Positions 8,801 to 17,458 of a stretch of 64,000 nt of DNA are shown here, piece by piece; the stretch's first letter is position 1, and the number at the start of each line of letters is the position of its first letter. Under the pieces are notes generated by a model. It made no database searches and had not been told where the DNA came from. It saw nothing but the letters and a program-made list of their open reading frames with translations. The stretch is from contig NZ_VFES01000020.1 in the NCBI RefSeq assembly GCF_007858185.1, positions 47,282 through 111,281 of the forward strand, given 5' to 3'. A program made the translations under genes and the position numbers. This DNA comes from Pseudomonas grimontii (GTDB lineage: Bacteria > Pseudomonadota > Gammaproteobacteria > Pseudomonadales > Pseudomonadaceae).

Positions 8801-9643
8801 ATGATGAGTAGACACTTTCCCTATCGTCGGAAATTGGCCGGTTTCAATAAAGCCTGGATGGTGATGATCAGCGCGCTTCTCATCGCCTGCCAATCGCCGC
8901 GCGAGGCACTGCAACAACTGGCTGAAGAGCACGACCGGCAATTGGAGGTCCTGCCGGGACACGCCTTCCCCCTCGTCATACTTGCGCCGCGCACTGCAGA
9001 AAAGATGACTCGCCTGCGTGTTTACCTGGAAGGTGATGGCCACGCCTGGGCGACGGCCACTCAACCCAGCCTGGATCCGAGCCCGCACAATCTGCTAGTG
9101 CCACGGCTGGCGGTCGATGATCCGACACCGAATGCGTACCTGGCACGCCCCTGCCAGTTCGTCATGGCCGCAGCCTGTCAATCAGCACTCTGGACCCATC
9201 GACGATTTTCTCAGGAAGTGGTCACCCGCCTCAGCCAGGCGTTGGACCAAATAAAACAGCGATATGGCAATAGTGAGTTCGAACTAGTGGGGTATTCAGG
9301 TGGAGCCGCTCTAGCATTATTGTTAGCGGCGCAGCGCAATGATGTTACCCAGGTGCAAACCCTTGCTGGCAATCTCAGTCCACGTCTGTGGGCGAAGATG
9401 AAAGGACTGTCGCCACTCGACGGTTCACTGGACCCGCTGGACTATCGTAATCGACTCGCCTTGATACCCCAGCGCCATCTCATCGGAGAAGCAGACCTGA
9501 TTATTCCAGCTACTTTAGCTGACAGGTACCAACAGGCGCTTGGCTCGCCCCTCTCCCAAAGCGTCCATGTACCAGGTGTGAGCCATGATAGTGGGTGGGA
9601 AGCGATATGGAGCCAATGGGCTAAAACTCCTTTAGCACATTAA
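8801..9643 (+). CDS. Lipoprotein alpha/beta-hydrolase
   Basis: A 280-residue protein with an N-terminal signal and lipobox ending LLIAC near residue 30, so probably anchored in the envelope. The fold is alpha/beta-hydrolase: LRVYLEGDGHAW gives the oxyanion strand, GYSGGAAL contains the nucleophile Ser near residue 166, GEADLIIP is a likely acid strand and GVSHDSGW near the end carries the catalytic His. Substrate unknown; related proteins are annotated only as alpha/beta hydrolases. The ribosome site is weak; two adjacent ATG codons at 8801 and 8804 are both possible starts. It follows the TerD-like gene by 130 nt on the same strand, and co-transcription is possible. Confidence 0.75.
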   Translation: MMSRHFPYRRKLAGFNKAWMVMISALLIACQSPREALQQLAEEHDRQLEVLPGHAFPLVILAPRTAEKMTRLRVYLEGDGHAWATATQPSLDPSPHNLLVPRLAVDDPTPNAYLARPCQFVMAAACQSALWTHRRFSQEVVTRLSQALDQIKQRYGNSEFELVGYSGGAALALLLAAQRNDVTQVQTLAGNLSPRLWAKMKGLSPLDGSLDPLDYRNRLALIPQRHLIGEADLIIPATLADRYQQALGSPLSQSVHVPGVSHDSGWEAIWSQWAKTPLAH

Positions 9644-9970
9644 AATGCTGGAATTCAGGGTGGGTAGACCGGTTAAAAACATCCGAATGCTATTCCCCCT
9701 AATGCCTGCTCCGGGCGAGACCGCAACACCCCTCTAAAGTTCAGATTATTGCTGAACAACCCAGAAAAGGCTCAAAAAACATCTGTAGCGTCGCACTTTT
9801 TAGCTTTTTTCTCGTCATTTGTTGTTTTTATGATGAATTGCCCTACAAGCATCGTGTAAATTTGAACGCGCTTGAATCAGCACTTCACTGACAAGCTGGC
9901 AGGGATGCCTAAAACAGACGCTGACGCGTGGGTTGTTCCCTGTCAGTTTCTGCCCTGTAAGGATACTGCC
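9644..9970 (+). other. Intergenic region upstream of the autotransporter gene
   Basis: About 330 nt without a convincing gene. It is AT-richer than its surroundings in the middle. It holds a short dyad GTTCAG-N7-CTGAAC near 9739-9757 and a possible -10 element TATGAT at 9829-9834 with no clear -35. The long leader before the TTG start suggests an extended 5' untranslated region, but no known riboswitch or RNA was recognised. Confidence 0.4.
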
Positions 9971-12274
9971 TTGAACATTTCCCACCTGCGCCGCTCGTTG
10001 TTGGCGCTGTCCGTCGCGGCTACCACTGCCACGGTCCATGCCGCACCCGCACCCGACCTCAACCACGACCTGAGCACCGGGGGTTACAGCAGCTCCGATG
10101 ATGTTTTTAATAACGCCACCTTCACCGGGACGTCGCAAAACGCAGGTGTAGCGCTGAACAACGTGACGCTGGCGGGCAACCTGGTCAACCAGGGCAACAT
10201 CAACCTGACGGCTGCCAACCCCACCGACTTCCCGTCCGGTATCGCCATGACCCTCAATTCCAACGTCGGTGGCGACTTGGTAAATAATGGCGACATTACG
10301 GTGAGCGGCAACGCCGTCGTCGGGCTGGACCTGTATCTGGCAAAGATCGCTGGTGAAGTGAACAACAACGGCAACATCACTGTGACTGGCGCAAATGCCG
10401 AAGGCATGCTGATCACCTCGACCCAGGCGCGCATCAATAACTCGGGCACTATCACCGCGCGTGGTATCGACTCTGTGGGTATCGACATCGAGAAGGCACG
10501 CTTTACGGGTCAGATGACAGGCGCTCCCTTCCAGAGTGATATCAACAACAGCGGGACTATCTCCGCTGACGGGGTTGGTATCCGCTTTCGCAGTCTCGAC
10601 ACCTCCGGCGGTTTCGACACCCTCTCCATCAGGCAGACAGGTGGCCTGATAGAAGGCGGCACCGCAGCCATTCTGGCGGACGACAATGCCTCCCCTTCGT
10701 ATTTCTACTGGCAGGGTGGTCAGGTCAAGGGTGACCTGCTGGGCCTGAGTGGTGTGCTGGTGCAGGGGGACGCGATGTTCGATGGCTCGACCATCCGCGC
10801 CGGTTACGTCGATATCGACGGTGGCCGCCTGACGCTGCTTCGCCCGCAGACCACGATTGTGGGCGACCTCGATATGGACAGCGACACTGCGCGCCTGCGG
10901 CTGCTGCTGGATAACAACACGCTGCCCAACACGCCGATCCTGAAAGTCACCGGCAATACCTTCTTCTCTCCAGGCAGCCAGATCGAACTGCAGGCTCGCT
11001 CCGATGACTTCCGCACGTCGGCCCAGGGCACCCGCTACACCCTCATTAACTCTGGCACGTGGGAAGACCCGCAGAACCTGTCCGTGGTTTCCTCCTCGGC
11101 ACTGCTTGAGGTGAGGAACTTCGGCATCGAAGGCCAGGACGTGAAAGCACTGGTTGCCACCCGCAGTGATGAGGTGATCACGCAAGACCTGCTGAGTGCC
11201 CGTGGTTCGCGCAACGCGGTGAACGCCATCACGCCGCTCAAGAACACGGTCCTGGGCCAGATGGACGAAAGCGACCCGGTATTCCAGCGCTTCGCCAACG
11301 CCGCCACCAGTGAAGAGCTGGCCAAACTTGCCGAAACCCTGACCCCGGACGTCAGCCGTGGGGCGATCAACGCCGCCACCAACAGCCAGAACCTGGTCGC
11401 AAGTGCCATCAACCGCCGCGCCAGCAAAGCGCGTAGCGGTCTGTCCTCCGGTGACGTCCTGGCAGAACAAGGCGTATGGCTGCAAGCGCTGTCCAGCGAT
11501 GCCAACCAGGACCGCCGCCACGGTATCGACGGCTACGACGCCAACACCAACGGCATCGCCGTGGGTGCCGACGGCAAGCTCAACGCAGACACCACCGTGG
11601 GCCTGGCTTACAGCTACCTGACCAGCGACGTCAAATCCGACCTCGGCAACAAAACCGACGTCAAAGGCCATGCACTGACCCTGTACGGCAACTGGGCCCG
11701 TGACAACTTCTTTGTCGACACCTCGCTGATGTATGGCTGGAACGACAACGAGTCCAAACGCTACATCGCCGGCACCCGCGCCAAGGCCGACTATGACAGT
11801 GAGATCTTCGGCGTCAACGCACTGGCAGGCTACACCTTCCAGCTCGACAAGCAGTGGCTGCTCGAACCACAGGTCGGTGCGCGCTACGCCAACGTATCGA
11901 TTGATTCGTACCGTGAAAAAGGTAGCTCAGCCGCTCTCAACGTCGGCAGCCAGCGTTACGAAATCGGCGAAATGGGCCTGGGTGCTCGCCTGGCGGCCGC
12001 TTTTGACGTAGGTGCAGGTAGCCTGGAACCAGAGGCCAAGCTGATGGCCTGGCACGATTTCATCGGCGACAAGGCTGACACCACCTCCACCTTCGTGCTC
12101 GGCGGTACCCCGTTCACCACCACCGGGGCGACACCGGCGCGCGACAGCTACGAGCTGGGACTGGGCGCGAACTACCGCGTGGGCGCGTGGAGCGTGGGAG
12201 GGATGTACAACTACCTGACCAGCAGTGGTTTCGACGCCGACACCTTCACTGCGAACGTGCGTTACGACTTCTGA
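9971..12274 (+). CDS. Type V secreted autotransporter
   Basis: Outer-membrane autotransporter of 767 residues. A TTG start at 9971 is chosen because TAAGGA (9958-9963) lies 7 nt upstream and translation from there gives a clean signal peptide: basic NISHLRRS, a hydrophobic run, then cleavage near HA-APAP. Longer versions put a non-signal extension in front. The passenger (about 30-490) is rich in Asn, Gly and Thr with repeated LVNQGNINLT, LVNNGDITV, VNNNGNITV and INNSGTI units, as expected for a beta-helix. Residues from about 500 (GVWLQALSSDAN) to the end form the translocator barrel, finishing in the classic Phe-terminal strand VRYDF. The function of the passenger is unknown; adhesion or hydrolase activity is possible, but no catalytic motif was recognised. 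Confidence 0.88.
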   Translation: MNISHLRRSLLALSVAATTATVHAAPAPDLNHDLSTGGYSSSDDVFNNATFTGTSQNAGVALNNVTLAGNLVNQGNINLTAANPTDFPSGIAMTLNSNVGGDLVNNGDITVSGNAVVGLDLYLAKIAGEVNNNGNITVTGANAEGMLITSTQARINNSGTITARGIDSVGIDIEKARFTGQMTGAPFQSDINNSGTISADGVGIRFRSLDTSGGFDTLSIRQTGGLIEGGTAAILADDNASPSYFYWQGGQVKGDLLGLSGVLVQGDAMFDGSTIRAGYVDIDGGRLTLLRPQTTIVGDLDMDSDTARLRLLLDNNTLPNTPILKVTGNTFFSPGSQIELQARSDDFRTSAQGTRYTLINSGTWEDPQNLSVVSSSALLEVRNFGIEGQDVKALVATRSDEVITQDLLSARGSRNAVNAITPLKNTVLGQMDESDPVFQRFANAATSEELAKLAETLTPDVSRGAINAATNSQNLVASAINRRASKARSGLSSGDVLAEQGVWLQALSSDANQDRRHGIDGYDANTNGIAVGADGKLNADTTVGLAYSYLTSDVKSDLGNKTDVKGHALTLYGNWARDNFFVDTSLMYGWNDNESKRYIAGTRAKADYDSEIFGVNALAGYTFQLDKQWLLEPQVGARYANVSIDSYREKGSSAALNVGSQRYEIGEMGLGARLAAAFDVGAGSLEPEAKLMAWHDFIGDKADTTSTFVLGGTPFTTTGATPARDSYELGLGANYRVGAWSVGGMYNYLTSSGFDADTFTANVRYDF

Positions 12275-12290
12275 TCAACGTCTTCGTCTG

Positions 12291-12326
12291 AAACAACAAA
12301 GCCCGCTAATGCGGGCTTTGTTGTTT
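12291..12326. terminator. Bidirectional terminator after the autotransporter gene
   Basis: A perfect 16-bp stem, AAACAACAAAGCCCGC (12291-12306) against GCGGGCTTTGTTGTTT (12311-12326), with a TAAT loop. It works as an intrinsic terminator for the plus-strand autotransporter gene and, by symmetry, could stop minus-strand transcripts arriving from the MFS gene. Confidence 0.85.
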
Positions 12327-12387
12327 GAGGCTGATGGTAAAGCGATCTCTTATTTTTTACTTGTAAACAGGCAGTTGCAGATCAACC

Positions 12388-12402
12388 TTACTCCCACCCC
12401 AT
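12388..12402. other. Degenerate copy of the guaA 3' end (possible old attachment site)
   Basis: TTACTCCCACCCCAT at 12388-12402 matches 12 of 15 bases of TCACTCCCACTCAAT at 18587-18601, the last codons and stop of guaA, in the same orientation. guaA 3' ends are known integration targets. The copy sits at the AT-rich edge of the 12.4-18.6 kb accessory block. The match is short and no integrase is present, so this is a suggestion only. Confidence 0.35.
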
Positions 12403-12552
12403 TATCAAAAATAAACAAAATATCATTAAAATTAATCAGTTATAAGAACATACAAACTCATATACCTTGAGATATACCTTCCCAATCATGACGGGTGCTT
12501 GCATGCCTCCCAGGCCAGGAAGCAGCGAAGATGCCGAAGATCCATTGTTCAC

Positions 12553-13746
12553 CTACATATGAGTTCTTGCGCCCAGGAACGTGGGACGCCGCATCTGCCA
12601 GAGCATCCAGACGATCCCCAGGCCCACGGCAACCGCACCGACCCAGGCCGTGCTGGTCAGACCCATCGCTTCCAGGCTGGCCCCGCCTAGCAGCGAACCC
12701 AACGCGATGCCGCCGTTGAAGCCGGCGATGTTCAGCCCAGCCGCCACCGCTGGCGCCTGCGGCGCGTGGATGTGCGACAGCCCGATCACCCGCGCCTGCA
12801 AGGCCGGCACCGCCGCATAGGTCAGCGCACCCAGCAGGCCCGTCAGCAACACCATCAACGGCAACGATGGTGCCGATGCCCATATCGCCAACAGCACGAC
12901 GGCCAGGCCGACGAGCACAGTCATCACCGCAAAGTCGGCACCCTTGCGGTCGGTCAGCCGCCCGCCTCACACATTGCCAATGGCGGCCATCACGCCGTAG
13001 CCCAGCATTAACAGGCTCGCCATGCTTTCACTCACGTTCGTCACTTGCAGCAGGATCGGCGAAATGTAGGTGTAGAGCGCGAAAGATCCCGCATACGCCA
13101 ACACGGTGATACCGGCTCCGGCCAGCAGACGCTGATTGAACATGGCTTTCAGGCCATCCATCGCATTGGCCTGCGCCGAGGCATCGTTGCGATCTGTCGG
13201 CATCAGGGCCAGCAGGCCGACGAACCCAATGGCACCACTTGCGGCCACTGCCATGAAGATGACCTGCCAGCTCAACACGCTGCCCAGGTAGGTGCCGAGC
13301 GGTACGCCCAGCGCCAGTGCCAGCGTCAGGCCGCCGAACACCACGGCCACCGCCGCACCGGCGCGATGTCGGCCCGCCAATTGGGTTGCCACGCTGGATG
13401 CTACGGCGAGAAACACCCCATGTCCCAGGCCGGAGGCGAAGCGGGCCACCAGCATGGGGGTCAGTGCATCGGACAGACTGACTACAGCGTTGCCCAACGT
13501 GAACAGCCCCATCGCCACCAGCAGCAGCCGCTTGCGCGGCCAGCGGGTTGCCAGCGCGGTCAGGCCGGGTGCACCAATCACCGCACCCAGCGCGTAGGCC
13601 GTAACCGCCGCGCCAACCTGGCTGACGCTGGCATGCAGATCAGCGGAAATAGTGGACACCAGGCCGATGGTGACGAACTCGGTAAAGCCCAGGGCGAACG
13701 CGCAAAGCGCGAAGACGTAGATGACGAAAGGCATACGTGGATTCAT
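12553..13746 (-). pseudogene. MFS efflux transporter interrupted by an in-frame TGA
   Basis: The reading frame from the ATG at 13746 (MNPRMPFVIYVFALCAFALG) encodes a DHA1-type major facilitator of the sugar/drug efflux group, with the motif-A-like segment PRKRLLLVAMGLF. It stops at TGA 12967-12969 after GYGVMAAIGNV, but the same frame continues with GGRLTDRKGADF and further membrane segments to TAG at 12553. Reading through gives about 397 residues, the normal family length. Most relatives have Trp before the GGRL(T)D motif, so a TGG-to-TGA change is likely. The product would be cut to about 259 residues with roughly 7-8 of 12 helices. It is followed upstream by the DJ-1-like gene with 3 nt between. 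A real nonsense mutation or a sequencing error are both possible. Confidence 0.85.
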
Positions 13747-13749
13747 GGT

Positions 13750-14454
13750 TCAGGCTCGCTTCTCGGCTGTCACCGCTAATAGGGGCAGCATCGCTTCCGC
13801 GACGCCCTTGGCCGAGGCCGGGTTCTGCCCCGTCGCCAGGCGCTCGCTCGCCACTACCTGCGCCTGGAAATTCGCCGCGGGCACATGCCGGGCGCCACGC
13901 TCCTGCAAAGCATCGGCCAGCAGGAAGGGCACCGTGTCGTACAGGCCGACCGCACGCTCCTCCTCGTTGGTGAAGGCCGATACGTCCTTACCCGCTACCA
14001 GATAGCTGCCATCGGACAACTTGAGGTTTACCAGCCCGGCCGGCCCGTGGCACACCGCCGCGACCACGCCGCCACGCTCGTAGATGAACGCCGCAATGGC
14101 CGCCAGTTCGGCGTTGTCCGGGAAGTCCCACATCGTCGCGTGGCCGCCGGCGTAGAAGATCGCGGCGTAGGCATCGGGATCGACCTGCGTGGGTGCCATG
14201 GTGTTCTCGGTGGCGCTTCTTAGCGTCGCATCGTTCCAGAACGCGGCATTGATCGGATCGTCCAAATCGAGTCCATCGACGTGCGTCTTGCCGCCCTTGG
14301 GGCTGACGAAATCGACCGCATGACCGGCGTCTGCCAGCACCCGATGCGGATGCGTGATCTCGGACAGATAGAAACCGCTGGGCGCGGCATCGGCGGCGCC
14401 GGCCGGCCCCTTGCGGTCGTGGCTGGTCAGGACGAAAAGAATACGTTGGGTCAT
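13750..14454 (-). CDS. DJ-1/PfpI-family (Hsp31-like) protein
   Basis: A 234-residue class-I glutamine-amidotransferase-like protein. The ATG at 14452-14454 is chosen because AGGAG lies 8 nt upstream; an upstream extension to 14607 would overlap the divergent LysR gene. The fold is visible as RILFVLTSHD, then GFYLSEITHPHRVLADAGHAV, YAAIFYAGGHATMWDFP and the nucleophile elbow AVCHGPAG with Cys near residue 135. Relatives act as glyoxalase III, deglycase-like or chaperone proteins, and the in vivo role here is not known. It is co-directional with the broken MFS gene (3 nt apart) and divergent from a LysR regulator 145 nt away, which probably controls the pair. Confidence 0.85.
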   Translation of the reverse strand: MTQRILFVLTSHDRKGPAGAADAAPSGFYLSEITHPHRVLADAGHAVDFVSPKGGKTHVDGLDLDDPINAAFWNDATLRSATENTMAPTQVDPDAYAAIFYAGGHATMWDFPDNAELAAIAAFIYERGGVVAAVCHGPAGLVNLKLSDGSYLVAGKDVSAFTNEEERAVGLYDTVPFLLADALQERGARHVPAANFQAQVVASERLATGQNPASAKGVAEAMLPLLAVTAEKRA

Positions 14455-14598
14455 CAGAAGCTCCTGCAGCGAATCGAGCACACCACCGGACACCTCCAAC
14501 GGAGGCATGCGTGTCGCAGCGTGGGAAGTTGGGATCCTCATTCTGGTGAATCCGGTATATCGTTTAAATGACCAAAATAGACAAACACTTTCCCCGGA

Positions 14599-15516
14599 AT
14601 GACCCAAATGGCCCTGCGCAATCTTGATGACCTAGCGGTGTTCGTGCATGTTGTGGAGCGCCACAGCTTTTCCGCCGCCGCACGCGACCTGCACCTCGCG
14701 CCTAAGACGGTCAGCAAGCAGATCGCCCGGCTGGAACAAGCGTTGGGCACCACGCTGTTCGAGCGCAACACCCGTAACTTGCGCATCACCAGCGAAGGCC
14801 GCGCCATCGCCGAGCGCGCACGGGTTGCCCTGGCGGTGCTGGAAGAAGTGCAGGAACTGGCGACCGGCGGCAGCCAGGAACTGAGCGGCACTATCCGCCT
14901 GACCGCGCCCACGCCGTTCGGGCGCAAGTTCGTGGCCCCGGCTATCCACGATTTCTGCCGCCTGCATCCCAGGGTCGGTTTCGACCTGCGCCTGTCCGAT
15001 CAGGTGCAGGATCTGTATAGCGGCGACCTCGACCTGGCGATCCGCATGGGCGAGTTGGCCGATTCGCGCTTGGTGGCGCGGCGCGTGGCCGACAACCGGC
15101 GCATCCTGGCTGCGTCTCCCGCCTACCTGAAAGCGCATGGCAGTCCCGCGCAGCCGGAAGAACTGGAACGGCACAACTGCCTGGTGTTCGCCTATCCGGG
15201 CCTGCTGCAAAGCACCTGGCCGCTGCGCAAGGGCCGCAGGGAGACGCCTGTCGCGGTCAGCGGTACGCTGTGCAGCGACAACGGCGACGTGCTACATGCG
15301 TGGTGCGTGGCCGGGCTGGGCATCTCGCTGCGCGAGACCTGGGACATTCACGAGGAACTGCGCGATGGGAGGCTGGTGCGCGTGTTGCCTGAATGGGAAG
15401 CCAAACCCTCGAAGATCAGCATCGTGCGGGCGCGGCGCGAACCCGTGCCGCGCCGGCTGACGGCGTTCAGCGATTTTCTGTTCGACCGCTGGCAGGAGGC
15501 GCCGTGGGATCAATGA
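14599..15516 (+). CDS. LysR-family transcriptional regulator
   Basis: A 305-residue regulator. The N-terminal winged helix (about 8-65) contains FVHVVERHSFSAAARDLHL and KTVSKQIARLEQALGTTLFE, the LysR signature; the rest is the periplasmic-binding-protein-like sensor with LDLAIRMGEL. The CrgA/DsdC-like C-terminus suggests the group that often controls oxidoreductases or efflux genes next door. A start at 14599 or at the ATG three codons later (14608) are both possible. It is divergent from the DJ-1/MFS pair, which it likely regulates. The ligand is unknown. Confidence 0.88.
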   Translation: MTQMALRNLDDLAVFVHVVERHSFSAAARDLHLAPKTVSKQIARLEQALGTTLFERNTRNLRITSEGRAIAERARVALAVLEEVQELATGGSQELSGTIRLTAPTPFGRKFVAPAIHDFCRLHPRVGFDLRLSDQVQDLYSGDLDLAIRMGELADSRLVARRVADNRRILAASPAYLKAHGSPAQPEELERHNCLVFAYPGLLQSTWPLRKGRRETPVAVSGTLCSDNGDVLHAWCVAGLGISLRETWDIHEELRDGRLVRVLPEWEAKPSKISIVRARREPVPRRLTAFSDFLFDRWQEAPWDQ

Positions 15517-15561
15517 CCTCATTCGACGCTGCCGACGCATCGTAGGCATCTCGAACAGCCG

Positions 15562-16401
15562 CTAAGTTTCGTAGGAAATTTTGTAGGTCTTGCCTAGCCG
15601 ATCGACATGTGCAAAACCGAGTTCGCCAAGGTGCATACCCGCGATAAGAATCTTATCCGAGCTAACAACATTCAATAGTTTGGATCGTGTTTCGGCGGAA
15701 AGAAGCGGATCTTGGTCGAATGCAATCGATACGTCGGGACGAGCAATCTGAATTTGGGGGAAATGAACGATATCCCCCCAAACCAGCAAACTACGACCAT
15801 TGGAATCGAGACGATAACCGGAATGTCCTGCGGTATGCCCCGGAAGGGGCATCGCACTAATGCCAGGGAGAACTTCGCTATCAGTAAACAGGCGCGTCTT
15901 CTCCCGATACTGATCGAACACCTTCCGAGCAAACAGGAAGTTGCCACGAGCACGTTCACTCGCTCGACTGAGATTGCCATCGTCCTCCCAGAAAGAAACC
16001 TCACGCTGGTGGACGACTAGCTCTGCATCGGGAAAGGCTGCTTCCCCTGAAGAGTCAAGCAACCCCCCAACATGGTCGGGATGTGCATGGGTCAGAAGAA
16101 TGGTGTCAATGTCAGCGGGTTGCACGCCCGCACGCGCGAGATTCGCCTTTAGCTTGCCGCCCCACTGCTTGAAACCACCAGCCCCCGCATCAATGAGGAT
16201 CGTGCGGCCCATTCCACGCACCAGGTAACAGTTGATGTGGATCGAGGATGGGTCGCTCACGCCTGCGTCCTGCTGCAACTTGGACGCCTCCATAGGATCG
16301 ATATTGGAGAGAAGATCTAGACTTGCGCAAAGGTATCCGTCACTGATGGCCGTGATCGAAAACTCGCCGATCTGCTGGCCTGGAAATTTCATGTCGTTCA
16401 T
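15562..16401 (-). CDS. Metallo-beta-lactamase-fold hydrolase
   Basis: A 279-residue MBL-fold protein. It carries the metal motif THAHPDHVGG (near residues 105-115), a downstream GHTAGHSGY His and a Trp-Gly-Asp (VWGDIVHF) metal ligand, so the active site is intact. AGGAG lies 8 nt before the ATG at 16401. There is no clear signal peptide (start MNDMKFPGQQIGEF), so it is probably cytoplasmic. Related proteins are quorum-quenching lactonases or esterase-like enzymes, and the substrate here is not known. It ends the three-gene minus-strand set 17302-15562, about 22 nt after the tautomerase gene. Confidence 0.82.
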   Translation of the reverse strand: MNDMKFPGQQIGEFSITAISDGYLCASLDLLSNIDPMEASKLQQDAGVSDPSSIHINCYLVRGMGRTILIDAGAGGFKQWGGKLKANLARAGVQPADIDTILLTHAHPDHVGGLLDSSGEAAFPDAELVVHQREVSFWEDDGNLSRASERARGNFLFARKVFDQYREKTRLFTDSEVLPGISAMPLPGHTAGHSGYRLDSNGRSLLVWGDIVHFPQIQIARPDVSIAFDQDPLLSAETRSKLLNVVSSDKILIAGMHLGELGFAHVDRLGKTYKISYET

Positions 16402-16422
16402 TGCGGCACTCCTTGCGGGTCA

Positions 16423-16749
16423 TCAGTTCCGCGCGTAGATGGTATCGGCTGGATAGCCAAAGCAACGGATGCGCGCCGTTAGCCCCGCATGGCGTTTTAT
16501 TGCCTCATCCAGTCGCGCCATGAAATCGTCCATGACCGATGGCGTTCTGAACGGTTCGAGGCGGTACTTGATTTCCGCGTAAGCAGGATGCCCACGCCCC
16601 TGGCGGGCAGCGACGTAGATGACATGCACGTTGTCCAGCGCCGCCTGAAGGACGTCCGTGCAAAGTCGAGTGCATCGTTCGGTGAGTTCCGCCAGATTTG
16701 CGTCGGGTGGCATCTCGTCCGCCTGGATGAAGATCGTCAGGTTAGGCAT
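16423..16749 (-). CDS. Tautomerase-family protein (4-OT-like)
   Basis: A protein of 108 residues. The ATG at 16749 is chosen because it puts Pro directly after Met (MPNLTIFIQAD), and this N-terminal Pro is the catalytic base in 4-oxalocrotonate-tautomerase-like enzymes. The start lies inside the last codons of the upstream gene (8 nt overlap), pointing to coupled translation. The middle contains LCTDVLQAALDN and a central beta strand HVIYVAARQGRG. The substrate is not known; a role in breaking down an aromatic or enol compound is possible given the metallo-hydrolase next door. A longer start at 16791 is less likely because it removes the Pro. Confidence 0.7.
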   Translation of the reverse strand: MPNLTIFIQADEMPPDANLAELTERCTRLCTDVLQAALDNVHVIYVAARQGRGHPAYAEIKYRLEPFRTPSVMDDFMARLDEAIKRHAGLTARIRCFGYPADTIYARN

Positions 16750-17302
16750 GTCGGTTCTGCACCTGCATCTGGGGCTCTGCGCCTCTGTCACTCGTCAATT
16801 GCACGGTCATCGGGGCATAGAGATGCACGTTCTTCGGAAGGGTATCTACACCAAGACTAATGGCGCTATCCAGCTTCGCCAGCCACCTGTTTTCAGGACA
16901 CTTCTCCAATGCGACGGCCCACATCTGCTCAGGCGTGAGCCCCATCTCGATGAGCGGCTCGGGACCGACTGCGCTCACGATCAGATGCTCGCCTTCACCG
17001 ATGGCAGGCGCACGCTCAAGGCCGCCGTAAAGATTGCGGTGCCAATCGGTGATGTGCTGCTGCCAGCGTGCGAAGTTGCCCCCGCCCTTTTGGCGATACT
17101 CGTCACCCTCAAGCACAGCCAGACCGTCGATCGAGTGCATGGCCAGGTAGACAGGGCAGCCATCGCTAAACGCCTTGAAGCGCTGCGAAGTATGGAACCC
17201 GCTCACGGAAATAAGCGCGGGTAGCTTTTCCAGGCTATAGAAATCATTCCACTCTGCTTCGCTGGCTGGGTCGGCAAAGCTGCACTCGACGGTATAGATC
17301 AT
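16742..17302 (-). CDS. Small alpha-beta barrel-like protein of unknown function
   Basis: A 186-residue protein, probably a dimeric alpha-beta barrel (EthD/DUF4286-like): it starts MIYTVECSFADPASEAEWNDFY and has KLPALISVSGFHTSQRFKAF, then a second similar half with YLAMHSIDGLAVLEGDEYR. The function is not known; such folds bind or tautomerise small organic molecules. It is first in a tight set with the tautomerase and metallo-hydrolase genes and divergent from the LysR gene at 17459, which probably controls the set. The intergenic region contains an inverted repeat, listed separately. Confidence 0.6.
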   Translation of the reverse strand: MIYTVECSFADPASEAEWNDFYSLEKLPALISVSGFHTSQRFKAFSDGCPVYLAMHSIDGLAVLEGDEYRQKGGGNFARWQQHITDWHRNLYGGLERAPAIGEGEHLIVSAVGPEPLIEMGLTPEQMWAVALEKCPENRWLAKLDSAISLGVDTLPKNVHLYAPMTVQLTSDRGAEPQMQVQNRHA

Positions 17303-17313
17303 GGAATCACGCT

Positions 17314-17336
17314 ACCGAACCGCTTGTGCGTTCGGT
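17314..17336. promoter_or_regulatory. Inverted repeat between the LysR gene and the divergent cluster
   Basis: ACCGAAC (17314-17320) and GTTCGGT (17330-17336) form a dyad with a 9-nt spacer in the 156-bp gap between the two divergent transcripts. It fits the spacing of LysR binding boxes and is a candidate operator for the regulator starting at 17459. Confidence 0.5.
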
Positions 17337-17458
17337 CCTCACTGTTGATGTTTCATCATGGTATGACCTGAAAATCGACGTATAAAACGATTTTTCGGTA
17401 TGCTTCAGTGACAAAAAATCAAGCTAAACCGATCACCAGTTTTAAGCTAGGAACGCTC

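Noticed and set aside
12458..12970. Separate small gene for the MFS C-terminal part
   Set aside because: The natural frame simply continues the upstream MFS gene after a TGA; another overlapping frame here shows no membrane pattern.
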